A stretch of 64,000 nt of DNA from Chryseobacterium arachidis (lineage in GTDB: Bacteria; Bacteroidota; Bacteroidia; Flavobacteriales; Weeksellaceae): NCBI RefSeq assembly GCF_900129245.1, contig NZ_FQUT01000021.1, positions 1 through 64,000 on the forward strand, read 5' to 3'. Below, piece by piece: positions 1 to 7,861 of the stretch. The first letter of the stretch is position 1; each line of letters begins with the position of its first letter. The notes under the pieces are model-generated. The model was not told the origin of the DNA, did not search any database, and saw only the letters and a list, made by a program, of their open reading frames with translations. A program made the translations under genes and the position numbers.

Positions 1-117
1 TCTGGCAATCTGTTTAGTTCACTTTATTTTCTCTGGTTCTTCAGAATTATAATTATTATCTAAGTTAATGCTAAATCCTTTGGCAAATCTAAAGGTAATC
101 AGTGGGAAAATAAAAAA

Positions 118-993
118 ATGAAAAACTCAATCAAAATATCATTTCTAGTTATTTCAATATTCTGTATTTTCTCATGTAAAACGCAGAAATTTTCCACACC
201 CGAATATGGAAAAGATATAGCAACAAAGGATATTCTGATTAAAAAAGTATATAATTTTCGAGAAGTTGCTAATATCAAAAATAATGATGGAAGAACTTTA
301 AAACCTGGAAAACTTTACAGAAGCGGGCATCTTCATCAATTAAAGAAAAGGTCTTTTGATGAAATCAAAAAATTAGGAATCAAAGAAATTATTGATCTTA
401 GAAATTCAAAAGAAATTGCTCAAAAACCGGACAATCTTCCAAGCGACATTGTGTACAAAAACTATTCGGCTTTTGAAGACAAAGGTGACCAATTGGATCA
501 GGCTAAAAAATTAGTATTAAAAGGAAAAGTCAACGGTTCGGATGCTGATGAAAGAATGCTTGATTTTTACAAGGATTACGTCACAGAAAATCCCGAAATC
601 ATCAGGAAAATCATCACCGAAATTTTAGAATCAGATCAACCGGTTTTATACCACTGCACGGCAGGAAAAGACCGCACAGGAATTACTACTGCTTTAATTT
701 TAAGTATTTTAAAATTTGATAAACAAACCATTTACAACGAATATCTTTTATCGAATAATTACAGAAAAAAATTAGTTGATAAGAGACTAAACTTATCCAA
801 AAATTTACATTTTCTCTATCCAAAAATGGATGTAAAAGTGTTGGAAAAATTAAGTTGGGTAGAAACCGATTATCTGGACGCCGCTTTTAATGAAATCAAC
901 AATAAATACGGTTCAATTGATATTTATATTCAACAGGCTTTAGGAATTTCTGAAAATAAGAGACAGGAATACATTCAGAAGTTTACATATTAA
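118..993 (+). CDS. Tyrosine/dual-specificity phosphatase-like lipoprotein
   Basis: The 291-residue product has a lipoprotein signal peptide: a basic N-terminus, a hydrophobic run, and the lipobox IFSC with Cys20 as the lipidated residue. It should therefore sit in the envelope. The phosphatase signature HCTAGKDRTG matches CX5R with Cys180 as nucleophile and Arg186 binding phosphate, as in the Y_phosphatase3 family. The opening NFREVANIKNNDGR and the segment LYRSGHL are also typical of that family. Substrate is unknown; protein phosphotyrosine or a phospholipid are both possible. It stands alone, 110 bp ahead of the arginine decarboxylase gene. Family is well supported, function only generally. 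Confidence 0.85.
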   Translation: MKNSIKISFLVISIFCIFSCKTQKFSTPEYGKDIATKDILIKKVYNFREVANIKNNDGRTLKPGKLYRSGHLHQLKKRSFDEIKKLGIKEIIDLRNSKEIAQKPDNLPSDIVYKNYSAFEDKGDQLDQAKKLVLKGKVNGSDADERMLDFYKDYVTENPEIIRKIITEILESDQPVLYHCTAGKDRTGITTALILSILKFDKQTIYNEYLLSNNYRKKLVDKRLNLSKNLHFLYPKMDVKVLEKLSWVETDYLDAAFNEINNKYGSIDIYIQQALGISENKRQEYIQKFTY

Positions 994-1103
994 TAATCCG
1001 GACGAAATTTTCACTAAAAACACCTGAAAATTTATAATAAATTTAACGCGAAAAAATCAAACTTTTTTAGCAATTTTGCATTTCTTAATTCACCTTTTTA
1101 GAA

Positions 1104-2495
1104 ATGAAAATAAAATACTCGGAACTTATTGATCAGACGTTGTATTTCCCTACTGAGGAGTTCAATGTATCTGAGAACAATTTGTCGTTTCACGATATTC
1201 CTCTGATGGATGTTGTTGAACAGTTTGGCACCCCGCTAAAAATTAGCTACCTGCCGAGAATTTCTCAAAATATCCAGAAGGCCAAGAGTTGGTTTAAGGA
1301 AGCTTTTGAGAAAACCGAATATAAGAAGAATTATAGGTACTGCTACTGTACAAAATCGAGTCATTTCAAATTTGTGTTGGAAGAAGCTTTGAAAAACGAT
1401 ATTTCTATAGAAACTTCTTCTGCGTATGATATGGATATTGTGAAATCTCTTTATAAAGAAGGGAAAGTAACGAAAGATATTGAAGTAATCTGCAACGGTT
1501 TCAAAACAGATGATTATCTGGCAAAGATTTCAGATATGATCAACAGTGGTTTTGAAAATATTACGCCAATTTTGGATAATTACCGTGAACTGGATAAACT
1601 GACAGAAAGCATTGATACAACCTTCGACATCGGAATCAGAATTGCATCTGAGGAAGAGCCGAAGTTCGAATTTTATACATCAAGATTAGGAATCGGATAT
1701 AAAGATATCATTCCTTATTACAGCCAGAAAATTGCTGAGCATCCGAATGCGAGATTGAAAATGCTTCACTTTTTCATTAATACAGGAATCAAAGACACGG
1801 CATATTACTGGAACGAATTATACAAATGTCTTCGTGTTTATGCACGTTTGAAGAAAATTGCTCCCGAAGTAAATTCACTGAATATCGGTGGAGGTTTCCC
1901 AATCAAGACATCGTTGCAGTTCGATTACGATTATCAGTATATGGTTGAAGAAATAGTTTCTCAGATCAAAAAATTCTGTGAGGAAGAAGGAGTTGAAGAA
2001 CCAAATATTTATACAGAATTTGGAAGTTTCACGGTTGGAGAAAGTGGCGCGAACATTTATAAAATTATTTCTCAGAAACGTCAGAACGACAGAGAAAAGT
2101 GGAATATGATCGATTCATCTTTCATGACGACGCTTCCGGATACTTGGGCGATTTCAAGACACTTTATCATGCTTCCTTTGAATCGCTGGGATGATACGTA
2201 TGAAAGAGTTTTCTTAGGCGGATTAACCTGTGATTCAGATGATTACTATAATTCCGAACAACATACCAACGCCATTTATTTACCAGTTTTCAGTGATACA
2301 AAGCCTTTGTACATTGGTTTCTTCCACACGGGAGCATATCAGGAAACAATCGGTGGTTATGGTGGTGTTCATCACTGTCTGATGCCTCAGCCAAGACACG
2401 TACTGATTCAGAAGGACGAAAACGGTGAGTTGCATTATGAAGTTTTCCGTGAAAAACAGGAACCTGAAGATGTACTGAAACTTTTGGGGTATTAA
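1104..2495 (+). CDS. speA: Arginine decarboxylase (fold III, PLP-dependent)
   Basis: Converts L-arginine to agmatine, the first step of the arginine route to putrescine. At 463 residues it is a fold-III PLP decarboxylase, much shorter than the roughly 630-residue enterobacterial SpeA but of the length usual in flavobacteria. The PLP lysine is probably Lys84 in YCYCTKSSH. A glycine-rich phosphate loop (NIGGGFP) and the segment GGLTCDSDD near the C-terminus, which carries the catalytic cysteine, fit the family. The agmatinase gene lies about 1 kb downstream on the same strand, with one minus-strand gene between, which supports arginine rather than ornithine as substrate. A strong hairpin terminator follows at 2606-2630. 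Confidence 0.88.
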   Translation: MKIKYSELIDQTLYFPTEEFNVSENNLSFHDIPLMDVVEQFGTPLKISYLPRISQNIQKAKSWFKEAFEKTEYKKNYRYCYCTKSSHFKFVLEEALKNDISIETSSAYDMDIVKSLYKEGKVTKDIEVICNGFKTDDYLAKISDMINSGFENITPILDNYRELDKLTESIDTTFDIGIRIASEEEPKFEFYTSRLGIGYKDIIPYYSQKIAEHPNARLKMLHFFINTGIKDTAYYWNELYKCLRVYARLKKIAPEVNSLNIGGGFPIKTSLQFDYDYQYMVEEIVSQIKKFCEEEGVEEPNIYTEFGSFTVGESGANIYKIISQKRQNDREKWNMIDSSFMTTLPDTWAISRHFIMLPLNRWDDTYERVFLGGLTCDSDDYYNSEQHTNAIYLPVFSDTKPLYIGFFHTGAYQETIGGYGGVHHCLMPQPRHVLIQKDENGELHYEVFREKQEPEDVLKLLGY

Positions 2496-2503
2496 TAATA
2501 GTC

Positions 2504-2588
2504 GTCATTGCGAGGAGCAAGGCGACGAAGCAATCTCAAAAAGATTATAGAGATTCTTCACTACATTTTGTTTCTTTCCGAATGACAA
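2504..2588. repeat. REP-like dispersed palindromic element
   Basis: The segment has nested inverted repeats. GTCATT (2504-2509) pairs with AATGAC (2581-2586), and AATCTC (2532-2537) pairs with GAGATT (2550-2555). The left arm, which reads CATTGCGAGGAGCAAGGC and then GACGAAGCAATCTC, looks like the widespread 'cattgcgagg...gaagcaatc' repeats of intergenic DNA in many bacteria. It lies just after the speA stop codon. Only one copy is in the window, so its dispersal is inferred from memory. Confidence 0.55.
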
Positions 2589-2605
2589 CAACAAAATATA
2601 AAATT

Positions 2606-2637
2606 AAAGCTCTCAAATTCTGAGAGCTTTTTTTACT
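2606..2637. terminator. Bidirectional terminator between speA and HAD gene
   Basis: AAAGCTCTCA (2606-2615) and TGAGAGCTTT (2621-2630) form a perfect 10-bp stem with loop AATTC. It is followed by a T-run on the plus strand and preceded by A-rich sequence, so it can end both converging transcripts. Confidence 0.85.
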
Positions 2638-3296
2638 TAAAAATATTTTGAAATTTTATCTAATTGTAATTCTTCATAATCAGAAACCACGGTATCCGCC
2701 AGCGTATAATCCTGGTTTTTAGAATGTGGACTTCTATAGGCCGCGCAGAATATTTTTGCCCGGTGCGCTGCCAAAATTCCATTGGTGGAATCTTCAATCA
2801 CCATACAGTTTTCTACAGGTTCATTTGCCATTTCTGCAGCCAGAAGAAAAACTTCAGGATGAGGTTTTGATTCTTTTAAATCCGCGCCACTTATTTTTCC
2901 GCTAAAATATTTTTCGAGCTCAAATTTTTCGAAAACCATGTTGATTGTGGTCATCGTCGCAGAGGAAGCTAAAATTAATTTTATCCCTTTCTCAAAATAA
3001 TGTTCTATTAAATCTTTTACTCCGGTAATTAAATCAAATTCTTCATCATTATAAAAATAATCCTTGAAATAATCTCTTTTGATTTTTGCTATTTCTTCAT
3101 AAGTCTGAGTTAGATTAAATTGAGCAATTAAAGTTTCGGCAACTCTTTTCGTAGAAGCTCCCGTAAAAGAAGTATATAAATCTTCAGGAACTTCGATTCC
3201 CAAATCCTTGAATGTTTTGAAATAAGCTTTTCTATGTAATGGTTCTGTATCTACAATCACTCCATCCATATCGAAAAGAACGGCTTTTAAAGGCAT
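2637..3296 (-). CDS. HAD-superfamily hydrolase (beta-phosphoglucomutase/phosphatase type)
   Basis: A 219-residue haloacid dehalogenase-family protein of the subgroup with a helical cap (beta-phosphoglucomutase and sugar-phosphatase relatives). The nucleophile motif is FDMDGVIVD with Asp9. Motif II is ASSATMT, the motif III lysine lies in KESKPHPEVF, and the acidic motif is VIEDSTNGI. Substrate cannot be told from sequence. The open frame extends six codons further upstream only to a TTG; the ATG at 3296 puts the nucleophile at the usual distance from the N-terminus and is preferred. It converges with speA on a shared terminator. Confidence 0.85.
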   Translation of the reverse strand: MPLKAVLFDMDGVIVDTEPLHRKAYFKTFKDLGIEVPEDLYTSFTGASTKRVAETLIAQFNLTQTYEEIAKIKRDYFKDYFYNDEEFDLITGVKDLIEHYFEKGIKLILASSATMTTINMVFEKFELEKYFSGKISGADLKESKPHPEVFLLAAEMANEPVENCMVIEDSTNGILAAHRAKIFCAAYRSPHSKNQDYTLADTVVSDYEELQLDKISKYF

Positions 3297-3424
3297 ATTT
3301 TGAATTTTAAACAAAAATAACTTTTAAAATTTAAAGATTAAAGGATTTAAAAATTAAAAAAATAGAATGAAGGTTAAAAATTCATAACTCATCACTCATA
3401 ATTTATAACTCGAAGAGTATTTTG

Positions 3425-3432
3425 TATCTTTG
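3425..3432 (+). promoter_or_regulatory. Bacteroidota -7 box upstream of agmatinase
   Basis: TATCTTTG matches the Bacteroidota primary sigma consensus TAnnTTTG. It lies 29 bp before the speB ATG. No clear -33 TTG is seen at the usual distance. Confidence 0.55.
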
Positions 3433-3461
3433 CCGAAATCATTTAATTTTTAAATAAAGAC

Positions 3462-4316
3462 ATGAAAACATACGCAGGAATTCCTGAAGAGAATGCATCA
3501 TTAGAGAACTCGAAAGTAATGTTGGTGACTGTTCCTTACGACGGAACTTCAACTTGGGGAAAAGGAGCGGATAAAGGTCCGGAATTGTTCTTAAACGCTT
3601 CTGAAAACATGGAGCTTTACGACATTGAAACTCAAACTGAACCTTACTTGGAAGGAGTTTATTTAGCCGGAGAAGTTTCTGAAAATTCTACACCGGAAGC
3701 CATGACAGAAGCGGTTTACCAAAAAACAAAAGAGCTTTTGGCTAATGATGGTAAATTATTCACGCTTTTCGGTGGAGAGCATTCTGTTTCTATCGGTTCT
3801 ATTCGTGCGGTTGGTGAGAAATTCGAGAACTTAACGGTTCTTCAATTGGATGCTCACACAGATCTTCGTCCGGAATTCCACGGTTCTACTTCCAATCACG
3901 CTTGTGCGGTTTTTGAAGCCAATCAGAAGCACAATTTGGTGCAGGTGGGAATTCGTTCTATGGATATCGAAGAGGCGGAATATTTACCAGAAGGAAGAGT
4001 ATTTTTCGCTCACGAAATTGCCAATAACGAAAATTGGGTAAATGACGTGTTGGAAAAAGTTTCAGGAAATGTATACATTACAATTGATTTAGATGCTTTC
4101 GATCCGTCAATTGCGCCGTCAACAGGAACTCCGGAGCCAGGCGGTTTACAATGGTATCCAACGTTGGAATTATTAAGAAAAGTATTCGAAAAATGTAACG
4201 TTGTAGCATTTGATATTGTAGAATTAATGGATTCTCCGATGGCAAAACCAAGTGCATTCCTGGCTGCAAAATTATATTACAAAATGCTTGCTTATTATCA
4301 TATTAATCAAGACTAA
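3462..4316 (+). CDS. speB: Agmatinase
   Basis: Hydrolyses agmatine to putrescine and urea in the cytoplasm, completing the pathway begun by the upstream arginine decarboxylase. The 284-residue protein belongs to the arginase/ureohydrolase family. The manganese-binding motifs are all present: GGEHSVSIGS, DAHTDLRPEFHGS with a nearby NHACA, and DLDAFDPSIAPSTGTPEPGG. Length is normal for bacterial agmatinases. It has its own TATCTTTG promoter box, so it is probably not in one transcript with speA. Other ureohydrolases are possible, but the decarboxylase neighbour favours agmatine. Confidence 0.92.
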   Translation: MKTYAGIPEENASLENSKVMLVTVPYDGTSTWGKGADKGPELFLNASENMELYDIETQTEPYLEGVYLAGEVSENSTPEAMTEAVYQKTKELLANDGKLFTLFGGEHSVSIGSIRAVGEKFENLTVLQLDAHTDLRPEFHGSTSNHACAVFEANQKHNLVQVGIRSMDIEEAEYLPEGRVFFAHEIANNENWVNDVLEKVSGNVYITIDLDAFDPSIAPSTGTPEPGGLQWYPTLELLRKVFEKCNVVAFDIVELMDSPMAKPSAFLAAKLYYKMLAYYHINQD

Positions 4317-4383
4317 AACTTCGCAAGAATCGGATTTTTTCTATTAGAAAATCTTTGGAAATTTGTGAGGTAAATTCAATGTT

Positions 4384-5226
4384 ATGTCTACACAAAACCA
4401 GATCGATTACGAAAGAATTGCGAAAGCGATAGAATATATCCAGAGTAATTTTAAGCTTCAGCCCAATTTGGAGGAAGTAGCGGAAAAAATTCATTTAAGT
4501 CCGGCTCATTTTCAGAAGATGTTTTCTGATTGGGCAGGAACAAGTCCGAAGAAATTTTTACAGTTCATTAGTCTTGAACATGCTAAAAATTTATTGAAGG
4601 AAGAAAAAGCGAGTTTGTTTGATACCGCTTACGAGACAGGATTTTCAAGTACCAGCAGATTGCACGATTTGTTTGTGAAAATCGAAGGAATGTCTCCGGC
4701 AGAATATAAAAACGGAGGAAAAAGTCTCAACATTAATTACAGCTTTTCCGAAACACCTTTTGGAAATGTAATTGCAGCTTCCACAGAAAAAGGAATCTGT
4801 TATATGGCTTTTGAAACCGATACAAATAAAGCATTGGGAGATTTAATTTTAAAATTTCCTAATGCTTCTTTTTTTGAAAAACAGGATGATTTTCAGAAAA
4901 ATTCCTTGTCCATTTTTAATAAAGACTGGACGAAACTCAACACCATAAAACTCCATTTAAAAGGAAGTGATTTTCAGTTAAAAGTCTGGGAAAGCCTTCT
5001 TAAAATCCCAATGGGGAAATTATCAACGTACGGAAATTTAGCAGAAAAAATAGGTAATCCGGACGCTTCACGAGCAGTCGGAACGGCAATTGGAAGTAAC
5101 CCTGTAGCTTTTTTAATTCCCTGTCATCGGGTGATTCAGTCTTCCGGGAATCTTGGCGGTTATCGATGGGGAAGTGAAAGGAAACAATTGATGGTGGGTT
5201 GGGAGAGTTCTAAAATTTATTCTTAA
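4384..5226 (+). CDS. Ada-like AraC regulator / methylated-DNA-protein cysteine methyltransferase
   Basis: A 280-residue fusion. Residues about 10-105 form an AraC-type helix-turn-helix. Residues about 115-275 form an O6-alkylguanine-DNA alkyltransferase domain with active-site motif IPCHRVI (Cys247), the residue that accepts the alkyl group. It lacks the N-terminal zinc-binding methylphosphotriester domain of E. coli Ada, so it resembles the short Ada variants common in Bacteroidota. It should repair O6-methylguanine and may regulate genes. The gene 128 bp downstream encodes an AlkB-like oxygenase, so the two form an alkylation-repair pair. Confidence 0.88.
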   Translation: MSTQNQIDYERIAKAIEYIQSNFKLQPNLEEVAEKIHLSPAHFQKMFSDWAGTSPKKFLQFISLEHAKNLLKEEKASLFDTAYETGFSSTSRLHDLFVKIEGMSPAEYKNGGKSLNINYSFSETPFGNVIAASTEKGICYMAFETDTNKALGDLILKFPNASFFEKQDDFQKNSLSIFNKDWTKLNTIKLHLKGSDFQLKVWESLLKIPMGKLSTYGNLAEKIGNPDASRAVGTAIGSNPVAFLIPCHRVIQSSGNLGGYRWGSERKQLMVGWESSKIYS

Positions 5227-5353
5227 AATTCTATTTTTATATTAATTATTTTCTCCCACAAATTTTCGCAGATTTGCACAGATGTTGTGTTTATTTGTGA
5301 AAAATATTTGTGCAATTTGTGTTTAAAAATATTTAGCTTAAAGATTATTAAAA

Positions 5354-5965
5354 ATGATGAGTTTATTCGAAGACATATCCGATTACCCTTTAAATATTCT
5401 TCCCAACGACGGAACCGTTCACTATTACGGAAAAGTTTTCTCCAGAGAAAAATCCGATTTTTACTATGATTATTTGTTCAATAAAATTCCGTGGGAGAAT
5501 GATGAAGCGGTTATTTTCGGAAAATTAATTTTAACCAAAAGAAAAGTCGCGTGGTTTGGAGAAAAACCATTTGAGTATACCTATTCAAAACGAACAAAAT
5601 ATGCAAAATTCTGGACCCCCGAATTATTGGAATTAAAACAAAAATGCGAAGAAGTGACAGGAGAAACGTACAACTCCTGTTTGTTGAATCTATACCACGA
5701 CGGAAGCGAGGGAATGGCCTATCACAGCGATGCTGAAAAGGATCTGAAAAAACACGGAGCAATTGCATCTTTAACTTTTGGAGCGGAAAGAAAGTTTTTA
5801 TTTAAACACAAAACGACGAAAGAAAAAGTGGAAATATTCCTGGAAAACGGAAGTTTACTGGTCATGAAAGGGATAACGCAAGATCATTGGCTGCACAGAC
5901 TTCCACCCACGACAAAAGTAAAAACTCCAAGAGTGAACTTAACTTTCAGAACCATTGAAGAATAA
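5354..5965 (+). CDS. AlkB-like 2-oxoglutarate/Fe(II) dioxygenase
   Basis: A 203-residue member of the AlkB family, which removes alkyl groups from N1-methyladenine and N3-methylcytosine by oxidation. The iron ligands are the HSD triplet in YHSDAEKD and the histidine in DHWLHRL. The 2-oxoglutarate and substrate arginines lie in TPRVNLTFR. The length and the motif NLYHDGSEGMAYHSD resemble the ALKBH2/3-like bacterial group. It directly follows the Ada-like gene on the same strand. The start is ATG-ATG at 5354 or 5357. The preceding 127 bp is noncoding and contains degenerate 'acaaatttgcacagat' type repeats. Confidence 0.88.
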   Translation: MMSLFEDISDYPLNILPNDGTVHYYGKVFSREKSDFYYDYLFNKIPWENDEAVIFGKLILTKRKVAWFGEKPFEYTYSKRTKYAKFWTPELLELKQKCEEVTGETYNSCLLNLYHDGSEGMAYHSDAEKDLKKHGAIASLTFGAERKFLFKHKTTKEKVEIFLENGSLLVMKGITQDHWLHRLPPTTKVKTPRVNLTFRTIEE

Positions 5966-6123
5966 AAAAATGATCGACCTCAACAGCCGACCACTCTCAA
6001 ATTATTTATTTACCTGACATTGTCATACTGCTCTAACGGAAAAAATATGTTGAATATTTTATGTTTTAAAAATATTTTTCACTCTTAAAATCCTACTGAC
6101 AAGCTGTTGTCATTACCTCGTTT

Positions 6124-6131
6124 TATCTTTG
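6124..6131 (+). promoter_or_regulatory. -7 box upstream of DinB-family gene
   Basis: TATCTTTG matches TAnnTTTG, 29 bp before the ATG at 6161. A TTG at 6107 lies only 14 bp upstream, shorter than the usual gap, so the -33 part is doubtful. The box falls inside the longer TTG-started open frame, which argues for the ATG start. Confidence 0.55.
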
Positions 6132-6160
6132 TATCAGCAATAACAAACAATATTAAAATT

Positions 6161-6652
6161 ATGACAACTACAGCAACCATCACAAAACAATTTATGACGT
6201 CAGAACAATTATTAGAACACTGGCAAGGTCACAGAAATCTGACAAGAAGAGTAATCGAAGCATTTCCTGAAAAAGAATTATTTGAATTTTCAGTTGGCGG
6301 AATGAGACCATTTGCAAAATTGGCCATTGAATTGATCAGTATCGGCGGACCTGCTTTGAAAGGAATCGTTGATAAAAATATGGAAGCATACAACGAAGAA
6401 GGTTTCAACCCAAAAACAAAAGAAGACCTTTTGAAAAAATGGGATGAAGAAACCGAAACGATCAATACATATTTCGCTCAGATTTCGGAAGAACGTTTTC
6501 AGGAAACATTCAATTTATTTGGTCAATATGAGTTTCCGGTGTATCAGAATATTTTGTATTTCGTTGATAATGAAATTCATCACCGCGGACAGGGCTATGT
6601 TTATTTAAGAGCTTTGGGAATCGAGCCGCCTTTTTTTTGGGAGAGATTTTAG
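6161..6652 (+). CDS. DinB-family (YfiT-like) protein
   Basis: A 163-residue four-helix bundle protein of the DinB/YfiT superfamily. The C-terminal NEIHHRGQGYVYLRALGIEPP is the conserved block that carries one or two of the metal-binding histidines. A further histidine is expected in LEHWQGHRN near the N-terminus. Members are often metal-dependent thiol transferases or stress proteins, but the substrate here is unknown. The open frame can be extended to a TTG at 6107; a promoter box inside that extension makes the ATG at 6161 the better start. Confidence 0.82.
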   Translation: MTTTATITKQFMTSEQLLEHWQGHRNLTRRVIEAFPEKELFEFSVGGMRPFAKLAIELISIGGPALKGIVDKNMEAYNEEGFNPKTKEDLLKKWDEETETINTYFAQISEERFQETFNLFGQYEFPVYQNILYFVDNEIHHRGQGYVYLRALGIEPPFFWERF

Positions 6653-6819
6653 GCTTTTTAATGCCTTTGTGGAGACTGAAATCTTTAATAAGTTACAATA
6701 TGAAAAATCAGTCCTGATAAATTAAAGGTAAAAATGCATTTCATAAATTAAATTTTGACAATAAATTATATAGACTGCAAATTTGCTTTTAAAACCATCT
6801 TCAAATCAATCTGACTGAA

Positions 6820-6847
6820 CCTCAACACATCGTGTTGGGGTTTTTAT
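6820..6847 (+). terminator. Rho-independent terminator
   Basis: CCTCAACAC (6820-6828) pairs with GTGTTGGGG (6832-6840) with one wobble pair and a 3-nt loop, followed by TTTTTATT. It lies 170 bp after the DinB-family gene and directly at the stop codon of the converging WYL-regulator gene. Confidence 0.7.
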
Positions 6848-7800
6848 TGATGCTTAATGGCAATTTGAGTTAATAAATCATTCAATTGCTGTTTAAGACT
6901 TTCAGGCTCTAAAATAGTTGCATAGTCTGCAAAAGTAATCAACCAACGAGGAAATCCATCTTTAATTGATTCTGTTTCGAAAGTCAATTCAACCTTTCCA
7001 TTTTCTACATCGGTTTCTTGGGTCAATCCATAGTATTTTTTAGAATTCACCAGAAATCCCATGATTTTTTTCTCTACTAAAAGTTTTACCCTCGTTTTAT
7101 TTCCATTTTCATTTTTTCTGTAATCGTTGATTTGCCCATACTCTCCTAAAAATGGATGTTGAGTTTTTGAAATTTTCAAAATCCTGTCAACCCGAAATTG
7201 TCTGAAATCATTTCTCAACATGCAGAAAGCCATAATGTACCAATAATTGAATTCAAAAAAAACACCTACTGCTTCTATGGTTCTTGTTGAAATTTTATCA
7301 TCAACGGTTTTATAGTCCATGATCAGCTGCCTTTTTTCTCCGATGCTTTCTAAAATCGTCGGAAGAACATCTTTTATGGTATCTTCCGTCGCCGCATGAT
7401 ACTGAAAAATATCAATCTGCTTTTCGATATTTTGTATTAAATTTCGGTCCGAATATTTCAACACAGAACGTACTTTTTCCATTGCCGCCTGATAATGGAT
7501 TCCCAGACTTTGGTGTGAAAATTTCTGCATCAGTTTTTCGGCGGTGATGAAGCTCAAAACCTCTTCTTTGGTAAACATCACGGGCGGAAGTTTGTAGCCT
7601 TCCATTAGAGAATACCCACTTCCTGCCTCCCCGACAATCGGAATTCCGGCATTCTCCAATGTTTTTACATCCCGGTAAATGGTACGAATACTCACATTAA
7701 ATTTTTGGGCAAGATCTTGTGCTCTTACAAGCGGTTTTGATTGTAGTTGCGTGAGAATTGCCGTGACGCGGTCGAGTTTCTTGAGGTAGTGGTCGTTCAT
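6844..7800 (-). CDS. YafY-type transcriptional regulator (HTH + WYL domain)
   Basis: A 318-residue regulator. Residues about 8-62 form a winged helix-turn-helix (RAQDLAQKFNVSIRTIYRDV). The middle holds a WYL domain that should sense a ligand, often a nucleotide or nucleic acid, and the C-terminal part matches the WCX extension. The order and length are those of the YafY/DeoR-like group. The gene precedes no obvious operon; the ABC exporter gene lies upstream on the same strand, 61 bp away, and could be cotranscribed. The regulated target is unknown. Confidence 0.85.
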   Translation of the reverse strand: MNDHYLKKLDRVTAILTQLQSKPLVRAQDLAQKFNVSIRTIYRDVKTLENAGIPIVGEAGSGYSLMEGYKLPPVMFTKEEVLSFITAEKLMQKFSHQSLGIHYQAAMEKVRSVLKYSDRNLIQNIEKQIDIFQYHAATEDTIKDVLPTILESIGEKRQLIMDYKTVDDKISTRTIEAVGVFFEFNYWYIMAFCMLRNDFRQFRVDRILKISKTQHPFLGEYGQINDYRKNENGNKTRVKLLVEKKIMGFLVNSKKYYGLTQETDVENGKVELTFETESIKDGFPRWLITFADYATILEPESLKQQLNDLLTQIAIKHQ

Positions 7801-7861
7801 TGAGGTGGAGCGTGTGAGGGTCTTAGAATTTAAGGTTTAACGAAATTATCTTTTATCTTAA

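Noticed and set aside
2290..2520. 76-codon minus-strand open frame inside speA
   Set aside because: It lies opposite a strongly conserved coding region and its translation has no family features.
6107..6160. Longer DinB-family frame starting at TTG
   Set aside because: The extra 18 codons contain the promoter box TATCTTTG; the ATG at 6161 gives the normal family length.
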